Source: Candidatus Rokubacteria bacterium RIFCSPLOWO2_02_FULL_72_37 (GTDB taxonomy: Bacteria; Methylomirabilota; Methylomirabilia; Rokubacteriales; CSP1-6). Taken from it: 5,151 nucleotides of DNA. The notes below the pieces were generated by a model that was not told the origin of the DNA, did no database searches, and worked only from the letters and a program-made list of their open reading frames with translations. Within the stretch, counting starts at the first letter, position 1. Every line of letters begins with the position of its first letter. Where the stretch lies: the NCBI GenBank assembly GCA_001790315.1, contig MGCE01000120.1, positions 1 through 5,151 on the forward strand, written 5' to 3'. The position numbers and the translations under genes were made by a program. Shown piece by piece: positions 1 to 5,151 of the stretch.

Positions 1-1043
1 CCGTACGCCTGCGCGTGCGTGGCGTTCCGGCCCTCCGCGACCGCCGCCTCCGCGAGGAGCAGGCCGGCGAGCACGATGCCCTGCCCGCCCGCGCCCACGA
101 GGCGGACCCGGCACTGCGGCGCGTCCGCGAGGTCGGCCGTGGCGGCGCGCGGCCCGGGGGTCGACGGTCCGGGCCGCGGCGCCGAACGCCGCACGGGACG
201 CTCGCGTCCCCGCGCCGCGGCGAGCGTCGCGGACAGCTCGGCGCGCTGCGCCTCGTGGAGCACGCCGAGGGCGACCGGGGGCCGCACGCCGTCGCGGTCG
301 GTGGCGAGGCCCGGAACGAAGCGCTTCTCGTCGAGCAGCTCGTCCACGCTGTCGACCTGGAGCCGCTGAGCCTCGAGCATCTCCGGCCCGCGCCCGAGAC
401 CGTTGTACCGGCCGAAGTACTCGGGGCAATCGCTCAGGATCTCGACGAAGGAGAAGCCCCGGTGGCCGAGCGCCCGGACGATCAGGTCGTCGAGGCCGAG
501 CGGCGCCGCGGTCATGCCGCGCGCGACGAACGTGCCGCCCGCGCCCACGACGAGCCGGCAGGCGTCGAAGGCGGGCTCGATGCCGCCCTCGGGCGCGTTC
601 GCGGTCCGGGCGCCCTCGGGGGTCGTCGGCGCGCCCTGGCCGCCCGTCATGCCGTAGGTCGCGTTGTTGAGCAGGAGGCACGTCAGGTCGATGTTGCGGC
701 GCGCGGCGTGGATCAGGTGGTTGCCGCCGATGGCGAGGCCGTCGCCGTCGCCGGTGATCACGATCACGTGCAGGTCGGGACGCGCGAGCTTGAGCCCCGT
801 CGCGAAGGTGAGCGGCCGGCCGTGCGTCGTGTGGAGCGTGCAGAAGTCCACGTAGCCGACGATCCGGCTGGAGCAGCCGATGCCCGAGACGAAGACCACC
901 TGCTCGCGCGGCAGCGCCGCGCGGTGCACCGCGCGCAGGATCGCCTTCAGCACGATGCCGTGGCCGCAGCCCGCGCAGAGGATGTGCGGCATCATGGCGA
1001 GGCGCAGGTACTGCCGGTAGTCGAGCTCGGCGGTCCCGGTCAC
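1..1043 (-). CDS. korB: 2-oxoacid:ferredoxin oxidoreductase beta subunit (KorB) fused to gamma domain (KorC), 3' end cut by window edge
   Basis: This is the TPP-binding catalytic beta subunit of a 2-oxoglutarate-type oxidoreductase (2-oxoacid + CoA + oxidised ferredoxin to acyl-CoA + CO2 + reduced ferredoxin), probably cytoplasmic. I translated 347 codons without a stop from GTG at 1043. A GGAGG six bases upstream supports that start. Visible motifs are CAGCGHG (residues 23-29), GIGCSSR (54-60), THGR (73-76) and the TPP/Mg motif GDGDG (98-102) followed by NN (126-127). Cysteines 23, 26, 57 and 206 have nearly the spacing of the four ligands of the single [4Fe-4S] cluster in archaeal homologues. 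The KorB part ends near residue 275. An Arg/Pro/Ala-rich linker (about 276-310) follows, then a gamma-type domain beginning RVRLVGAGGQG (312-322) and reaching HAQAY at the window edge. KorC is normally a separate protein of roughly 180 residues. The start overlaps the korA stop by four bases. Subunit family is secure; substrate (2-oxoglutarate) is inferred from family resemblance. Confidence 0.9.
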   Translation of the reverse strand, partial: MTGTAELDYRQYLRLAMMPHILCAGCGHGIVLKAILRAVHRAALPREQVVFVSGIGCSSRIVGYVDFCTLHTTHGRPLTFATGLKLARPDLHVIVITGDGDGLAIGGNHLIHAARRNIDLTCLLLNNATYGMTGGQGAPTTPEGARTANAPEGGIEPAFDACRLVVGAGGTFVARGMTAAPLGLDDLIVRALGHRGFSFVEILSDCPEYFGRYNGLGRGPEMLEAQRLQVDSVDELLDEKRFVPGLATDRDGVRPPVALGVLHEAQRAELSATLAAARGRERPVRRSAPRPGPSTPGPRAATADLADAPQCRVRLVGAGGQGIVLAGLLLAEAAVAEGRNATHAQAY

Positions 1044-2200
1044 GCGAGCCCTCCGACGCCGGTGGCGGCGAGCGCCTCGAGCACGTCCTGGGGGGTCATG
1101 GGCTGGCCATCGGCCCGGAAGCGCCCGGTGACGGCCGCGCGGCCCGCCACGGCGCGCTCGACCTCGCCGACGATCTGCCCCAGGTTCATCTCCGCGACCA
1201 CGAGCGCCCGCGCGCGGCCGGCGAGGTCGGCGACCTCGCGGTCGGGGAACGGCCAGAGCGTCCGGGGCCGGAACAGCCCGACGCGCGCCCCGCGCCGTCG
1301 GGCGAGCGTCACCGCGCGGCGCGCGGCGCGCGCGCTCACGCCGAAGGCGACGACGACGACTTCCGCATCGTCGAGCGCCACGCCCTCCCACGCGACGATG
1401 TCCGCGCGGTGGCGCTCGAGCTTCGCGCCGAGACGGGCGTGCAGGCGCGCCACGACGGCCGGATCTTGCGTCGGGTAGCCGCGCTCGTCGTGCGCGAGCC
1501 CCGTGACGTGCCACCGGTAGCCGGACCCGAAGTCGGCCATCGCCGGCACCTCGTGACCGTCCGACGCGTAGGGCAGCCACGCGTCGGGCGCCGCCGCCGG
1601 ACGCGGGCGCTCGACCAGCGCGAGCGCCGCGGGGTCGGGCAGCGTCACGCGCTCGCGCACGTGGCCGATCACCTCGTCGTAGAGCAGGACGACGGGGGTG
1701 CGGTAGCGTTCGGCCAGGTTGAAGGCGCGCACGGTCAGCTCGTACACCTCGGCGACCGAGGCGGGCGCGAGCGCGACGACCGGGTGGTCGCCGTGCGTGC
1801 CCCAGCGCGCCTGCATGACGTCGCCCTGCGCCGGGCTCGTCGGCAGGCCCGTGCTGGGCCCGGCACGCATCACGTCCACGACCACGCACGGGATCTCGGT
1901 GGACGCGGCGTAGCCCAGGTGCTCCTGCATGAGCGAAAAGCCCGGGCCGCTCGTCGCGGTCATCGCCTTGGCGCCCGCGAGCGAGGCGCCGAGCACCGCG
2001 CCGAGCGAGGCGATCTCGTCCTCCATCTGGATCGCGACACCGCCGAGGGCCGGCAGGAGCTCGGCCATCCGCTCCGCGATCTCCGACGACGGGGTGATCG
2101 GGTAGCCCGCGTAGAAGCGACAGCCCGCGTCGGCCGCGGCGCGCGCGCACGCGTCGTTGCCCTGGAGGAGCTCGACGCCGGCCAGGGCCACCGGGGCCAT
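1040..2200 (-). CDS. korA: 2-oxoglutarate-type:ferredoxin oxidoreductase alpha subunit (KorA)
   Basis: This 386-residue protein is the alpha subunit of a KOR-type enzyme. It pairs with KorB to form the TPP active site and contributes to 2-oxoacid and CoA handling. Residues 14-21 (GNDACARA) and 32-40 (GYPITPSSE) form the conserved N-terminal substrate/TPP-facing segment. MEDEIAS (59-65), TATSGPGFSL (81-90), MRAGPSTGLPT (111-121) and QARWGTHGDHP (130-140) are typical of KorA rather than of the VOR or POR alpha chains. The C-terminal half has HVTGLAHDERGYP (231-243), WPFPD (316-320) and VAEMNLGQIVGEVER (335-349), again as in KorA. Length agrees with the family (about 375-390). The ATG is preceded by GAGG seven bases upstream, and its A is the last base of the iorB stop (TGATG). 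Longer in-frame readings upstream of this ATG are out-of-frame shadow of the preceding gene. True substrate is not proven by sequence. Confidence 0.95.
   Translation of the reverse strand: MAPVALAGVELLQGNDACARAAADAGCRFYAGYPITPSSEIAERMAELLPALGGVAIQMEDEIASLGAVLGASLAGAKAMTATSGPGFSLMQEHLGYAASTEIPCVVVDVMRAGPSTGLPTSPAQGDVMQARWGTHGDHPVVALAPASVAEVYELTVRAFNLAERYRTPVVLLYDEVIGHVRERVTLPDPAALALVERPRPAAAPDAWLPYASDGHEVPAMADFGSGYRWHVTGLAHDERGYPTQDPAVVARLHARLGAKLERHRADIVAWEGVALDDAEVVVVAFGVSARAARRAVTLARRRGARVGLFRPRTLWPFPDREVADLAGRARALVVAEMNLGQIVGEVERAVAGRAAVTGRFRADGQPMTPQDVLEALAATGVGGLA
1050..1054 (-). promoter_or_regulatory. Shine-Dalgarno of korB
   Basis: On the minus strand GGAGG stands six bases before the GTG at 1043. 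It lies inside the last codons of korA. It fixes the GTG as the korB start and fits a GTGA stop/start overlap. Confidence 0.7.
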
Positions 2201-3078
2201 CAGCGCGCCTCGACGACGGTGTCGTGCACCGTGATGACGAAGTCGGGGCAGAGCAGCTCGCAGAGCCGGCAGCCCGTGCACGCCTCGGGCCGGACGACGG
2301 CGACGCGGTCGCGCCCGTCGATGGCCAGGCACAGCTCGGGGCAGGCGCGCACGCAGATGCCGCACGCGCGCCCCTTGCACCACGGCTCCGTGAGCGCCAG
2401 GGTCGCCGGCGCGCCCCGCGCGCGCCCCTCGTTCCCGTTGGGCGCCGGCGCGGCGGCCGCCGCCTGCGCCCAGGTCTCGTCGGGGTAGCGGAGCGCGCGG
2501 CCCGCGTCGAACGCCGCCGCGTTGGCCGGGAAGCTCCCGCGGGGCGCGTTCGCGGCGAGCGCCTCGCGCCAGGTGTGGTCGGGGAACGGCACGAGCGTCG
2601 CGAGGACGCCGAGGAGCACGCTGTTCAGCGCCTTCGGGCTTCCCACGCGCCGCGCGATCGCCAGCGCGTCGCAGGCGCGGACGTCGCCCACCTCCCGCGC
2701 CAGCGCGTCCACCGCGAGCGGCGGATAGCCGAAGCGTCCGCCGAGCCGGTCCCGGCAGGCGCCGGGCGGCACGACCCGGTGCAGGTTCACGATGAGCGGC
2801 GCCCCGGGGCGCAGGTAGGGTAGCGCCCGCAGCCCCTCGTTCCACTCCGTCGCGACGACCACGTCCGCCTGGCCCGCCTCGATCAGCGGCGAGGCGACGG
2901 CGCGCCCGTAGCGGAGGTGCGAGGAGACGATGCCGCCGCGCTGCGACATGCCGTGCACCTCGCTCTGCTTGACGTCGTACCCGCTCCGGAGCGCGGTGTC
3001 GGCGACGATCGCGCTCGCGAGCACGACCCCCTGCCCGCCGACGCCGACCAGCAGGATGCTCCCCCCGGCCGCGCTCAC
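2200..3078 (-). CDS. iorB: Indolepyruvate:ferredoxin oxidoreductase beta subunit (IorB) fused to KorD-type 2[4Fe-4S] ferredoxin domain
   Basis: This 292-residue protein has two modules. Residues 1-200 are IorB, the gamma-family partner of IorA: ILLVGVGGQGVVLAS (8-22), VKQSEVHGMSQRGG (36-49) and NSVLLG (152-157) are characteristic. IorB alone is usually about 190-200 residues. After an Ala/Pro/Gly linker (204-225, with AAAAAPAPNGNEG at 206-218) comes a ferredoxin of about 65 residues like KorD, the delta subunit of four-subunit KOR. It holds two cluster motifs: cysteines 234, 239, 242, 246 and cysteines 267, 270, 273, 277. The first has four residues between cysteines 1 and 2, where two is usual. 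No in-frame ATG, GTG or TTG in or just before the linker would allow separate korD translation. Start: GTG overlapping the iorA stop (GTGA), with GGAG nine bases upstream. The downstream korA needs a delta subunit, and this domain occupies exactly its expected place. Domain calls are firm; the functional meaning of the fusion is inferred. Confidence 0.92.
   Translation of the reverse strand: MSAAGGSILLVGVGGQGVVLASAIVADTALRSGYDVKQSEVHGMSQRGGIVSSHLRYGRAVASPLIEAGQADVVVATEWNEGLRALPYLRPGAPLIVNLHRVVPPGACRDRLGGRFGYPPLAVDALAREVGDVRACDALAIARRVGSPKALNSVLLGVLATLVPFPDHTWREALAANAPRGSFPANAAAFDAGRALRYPDETWAQAAAAAPAPNGNEGRARGAPATLALTEPWCKGRACGICVRACPELCLAIDGRDRVAVVRPEACTGCRLCELLCPDFVITVHDTVVEAR
2208..2211 (-). 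promoter_or_regulatory. Shine-Dalgarno of korA
   Basis: GAGG on the minus strand lies seven bases before the korA ATG at 2200, inside the final codons of the upstream fusion gene. It supports the ATG start and re-initiation at the TGATG junction. Confidence 0.6.
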
Positions 3079-4903
3079 GCCTTGCCGCTCCGGCCGGGCG
3101 CGGGAACGATCGCTCCGGGAACGCAGGTCTGGACGCACACCGTGCAGCCCGTGCACGTCACCGCGTCGATCTGCACCTTGCGGCGTCCCTCGTGCCAGCC
3201 GCTGCTCCACGTGATCGAGGGGCACCCGAGGTTCATGCAGGCCTGGCAGGCGATGCAGGCGCCGTCCGCCACCGTGAAGGGATGGTCGCGCACCTTGACC
3301 GGCATCTCGACGCACGGCCGGTTGGTGATGACCACGGAGACCCCGGGCTGCGCAACCGCTTCGGCGAGCGCGAGCCGGATCCCGGCCAGATCGTACGGGT
3401 CCACGACCTTGACCCACCCGACGCCGAGCGCCCGGCAGAGTGCCCGCAGGTCCACGGTGGGCGCCGCGTCGCCGCGGATCGTGACGCCGGCGGCGGGATG
3501 CGCCTGGCCGCCGGTCATCGCCGTGGTGGCGTTGTCGAGGATCACGACGGTGACCCGTGTACCGTTGTACACCGCGTCGGCGAGCGCCGGCAGGCCCGCG
3601 TGGAGGAACGTCGAGTCGCCGATCGTGGCCACCACGGGCCCGGACGCGCCCCCCGAGCGCGCGAGCCCGATCGCCATACCGATGCTCGAGCCCATCGCGA
3701 CGGTCGTGTCCATGGCGCGGAGCGGCTCCATCGCGGCGAGCGTGTAGCAGCCGATGTCGCCGCTCACGACGGCGCCCATCTGGCGCAGCGCCAGGTAGGG
3801 CGTGACGTGCGGGCAGCCGGGACAGAGCACGGGGGGCCGGCCCGCCGTCGGCGGCGCGGCGTGCCTGGGTCGCGGGGCGGGCGCGGGCCAGCCCGCGCGC
3901 TCGAGCCCACGGGCGACGAGGTCGGGCGACAGCTCGCCGGTGCGGGAGAAGTACGCCTTGCCCTCGACGGGGACGCCCGCGGCGCGGATCGCGTCCTCGA
4001 GGTAGGGCTCGAGCTCCTCGACGACGACGAGGCGCTCGACCTCGGCGGCGAAGCGGCGGACGAGCCCCGCGGGGAACGGATGGCTCAGGCCGAGCTTGAG
4101 CACGCTCGCCTCCGGCATCACCTCGCGCACGTAGTGGTAGACGATGCCGCTGGTCACGATCCCGAAGCGGCGGTCGCGTAGCTCGACGCGGTTCTGGGCG
4201 CTCGCCTCGGCCTCCCGCTCGAGCGCGGCGAGGCGCTCGAGCAGGGCGCGATGCCGGTCACGCGCGTAGCCCGGGAGCATCACGAACTTCTCGGGCGCGC
4301 GCTCGAAGCGCGGGGCCGGCGGACCGGCCGCCGGCGCCCGGTGGACGACCCCGCGGGCGTGGGAGACCCGCGTGGTGGAGCGCAGGAGCACGGGCACGTC
4401 GAAGCGCTCGGCCAGCTCGAAGGCGAGGAGGGTGAACGCGTACGCCTCCTGGCTGTCGGCGGGCTCGAGGAGGGGCACGCCGGCGAACCGCGCGAAGAAC
4501 CGGTTGTCCTGCTCGTTCTGCGAGCTGTGCATGCCCGGATCGTCGGCGGAGACCACGACCAGCCCCGCGCGGGCGCCGGTATAGGCCGCCGTCATGAACG
4601 TGTCGGCGGCGACGTTGAGCCCGACGTGCTTCATCGCGGCCAGGGCCCGGGCGCCGCCCATTGCCGCGCCCAGCGTCACGTCGAGCGCCACCTTCTCGTT
4701 CGTCGACCACTCGACGTAGACGCGCCGGTCGCGATCGAGCCGGATCAGCGTCTGGAGGATCTCCGTGGAGGGCGTGCCCGGGTAGCCGGCCGCGACCCGG
4801 ACGCCGGCGTCCAGGGCCGCGTGAGCGATGGCGTCGTTGCCCGACAGGAGCAGCGTGCCCGCGGTGGGGGTCCTCGCGGGCTGGCTGGCGATCGCTCGGT
4901 CAC
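3075..4903 (-). CDS. iorA: Indolepyruvate:ferredoxin oxidoreductase alpha subunit (IorA), 5' end unresolved (possible frameshift)
   Basis: IorA oxidatively decarboxylates indolepyruvate and other aryl pyruvates to aryl-acetyl-CoA, passing electrons through two [4Fe-4S] clusters to ferredoxin. The conserved N-terminus is present: LLLSGNDAIA starts at 4853, AGYPGTPSTE covers 4761-4790, and WSTNEK runs into GTG 4691. Downstream are DDPGMHSSQNEQDNR, the CPGCPH motif (3805-3822), the TPP motif GDS (3612-3620) with LDN, and a C-terminal ferredoxin domain with CX2CX2CX4CP and CX2CX2CX3C patterns just before the TGA at 3077. From the LLLSGN segment the protein is about 592 residues, near family length. 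The frame has no ATG, GTG or TTG above 4691, and starting there would remove the essential N-terminal motif. I extend the call to GTG 4903, which is in another frame and would join by a one-base change, for example in the C5 run at 4866-4870. A non-canonical start is the alternative. No Shine-Dalgarno precedes 4903. Family identity is very secure; the start is not. Confidence 0.9.
3088..3091 (-). promoter_or_regulatory. Shine-Dalgarno of iorB-ferredoxin fusion
   Basis: GGAG on the minus strand stands nine bases before the GTG at 3078, within the last codons of iorA. Together with the conserved ILLVGVGGQG shortly after the start, it selects this GTG over farther upstream in-frame starts, which lie in iorA shadow. 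Confidence 0.5.
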
Positions 4904-5044
4904 CGGACGGCGCAGGGGAAATGATTGCGCAGGATAGGTCGGATGCGGGGGCGCCGGCAAGGTGCGTTTGCTCTAGTGCGCCGATCGGGGCACGCCCGGC
5001 ACGGGGGCCAAGTTCCTGAAAATCCAGGCGCGCAGGCGCGGGGC
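4904..5044. other. Intergenic region upstream of iorA
   Basis: This gap of about 140 bases separates the upstream gene's TGA from the ior/kor cluster. It contains AT-richer patches (around 4917-4936, 4966-4976 and 5009-5024) unlike the coding regions. Apart from the promoter-like pair I see no tRNA, no strong hairpin with a T-tract, and no repeat. The iorA frame stays open across it but without a usual start codon. Confidence 0.6.
4931..4960 (-). promoter_or_regulatory. Weak sigma70-like promoter candidate for the ior/kor operon
   Basis: On the minus strand TTGCCG (4960-4955) is followed after 18 bases by TATCCT (4936-4931), a fair match to -35 and -10 elements. It sits in the less GC-rich stretch of the only intergenic gap and would start transcription about 20 bases before GTG 4903. 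Sequence match alone; the organism's sigma factor preferences are unknown. Confidence 0.25.
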
Positions 5045-5151
5045 TCAGTGCCGCGGGCGCCAGAAGCGCGCGTAGTGCTCCGCCAGCTCGCCGCGCACGG
5101 AGCGGACGTCGGGATGGCGTCGAGCCTCCACGTACGCATCGCGCACCGCCG
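5045..5151 (-). CDS. C-terminal fragment of an unrecognised protein (N-terminus beyond window edge)
   Basis: Thirty-four codons ending at TGA (5047-5045) read AVRDAYVEARRHPDVRSV, then RGELAEHYARFWRPRH. Nearly every codon ends in G or C, and the composition is that of a charged, helical protein tail, unlike the Pro/Arg/Ser-rich readings of the other frames. This makes it likely to be a genuine gene end. I do not recognise the family. It is transcribed in the same direction as the ior/kor cluster but separated from it by about 140 bases, so membership of the same operon is uncertain. Confidence 0.55.
   Translation of the reverse strand, partial: AVRDAYVEARRHPDVRSVRGELAEHYARFWRPRH

Noticed and set aside
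15..1478. A 487-codon plus-strand open frame across korB and korA
   Set aside because: It lies antisense to two firmly identified genes. Its product is rich in Arg, Ala, Gly, Glu and His with no domain motif, the usual shadow in very GC-rich coding DNA where stops are rare on the opposite strand.
1409..2488. A 359-codon plus-strand open frame opposite korA and the ferredoxin domain
   Set aside because: It is low-complexity Arg/Ala/Gly/His sequence crossing a gene junction on the other strand, with no recognisable domain. It is a shadow of the real frames.
2201..2845. In-frame extension of korA upstream of ATG 2200
   Set aside because: The extension is Arg/Ala/Pro-rich and lies out of frame over the IorB-ferredoxin coding region. 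KorA homology begins right after ATG 2200, which has a GAGG motif.
3079..3417. In-frame extension of iorB upstream of GTG 3078
   Set aside because: It overlaps the cysteine-rich C-terminus of IorA in another frame and has no homology. The GTG at 3078 with GGAG upstream lies just before the conserved GVGGQG.
3192..4181. A 329-codon plus-strand open frame opposite iorA
   Set aside because: The opposite strand here encodes the TPP and ferredoxin parts of IorA with clear motifs. The plus-strand product is compositionally biased and unrecognisable.
5015..5028. CCTG-GATTTT-CAGG small hairpin after the upstream gene
   Set aside because: The stem is only four base pairs and no T-tract follows, so it is not convincing as an intrinsic terminator.
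4900..5139. A 79-codon minus-strand open frame over the intergenic gap
   Set aside because: It is Pro/Arg/Cys-rich, has poor third-base G/C preference, and conflicts with the better-supported frame ending at TGA 5045.
1..5151. Possible CRISPR array, tRNA, insertion sequence or phage element
   Set aside because: I saw no regularly spaced repeats, no cloverleaf, no transposase motif and no terminal inverted repeats. Nearly the whole window is metabolic coding sequence.

Overview
The window is very GC-rich, and almost every codon of the real genes ends in G or C. All supported genes lie on the minus strand, so transcription runs from high to low coordinates. The content is a compact cluster for two oxygen-sensitive, thiamine-diphosphate (TPP), ferredoxin-dependent 2-oxoacid oxidoreductases. 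This suggests a high-GC bacterium with anaerobic or facultative metabolism of amino acids or 2-oxoacids. The lineage cannot be fixed from the sequence. A deep-branching, proteobacteria-like or Rokubacteria/Methylomirabilota-like metagenomic lineage is only a guess.

Layout, in transcription order: (1) 5045-5151, the C-terminal 34 codons of an unrecognised gene. (2) 4904-5044, an intergenic region of about 140 bp, less GC-rich in places, with a weak promoter-like pair. (3) iorA (to 3075), the large subunit of indolepyruvate:ferredoxin oxidoreductase. Its 5' end lacks a normal in-frame start codon. (4) 2200-3078, iorB, fused in frame to a two-[4Fe-4S] ferredoxin domain of the KorD (delta) type. 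(5) 1040-2200, korA, the alpha subunit of a 2-oxoglutarate-type oxidoreductase. (6) 1-1043, korB, continuing in frame into a KorC (gamma) domain that runs off the left edge. All three junctions inside the cluster are stop/start overlaps (GTGA, TGATG, GTGA), so the genes are almost certainly one translationally coupled operon.

The most unusual aspect is how two enzymes are packed together. The normal archaeal-type order korD-korA-korB-korC is preserved, but korD has become the C-terminal domain of IorB and korC the C-terminal domain of KorB. If the fusions are real, IOR and KOR could be physically tethered, with the ferredoxin module of KOR carried by a subunit of IOR. IOR would oxidise aryl pyruvates (from Trp, Phe, Tyr) to aryl-acetyl-CoA, and KOR would convert 2-oxoglutarate to succinyl-CoA. 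2-Oxoglutarate is also the amino acceptor in aromatic transamination, so a metabolic link is plausible, but that is inference.
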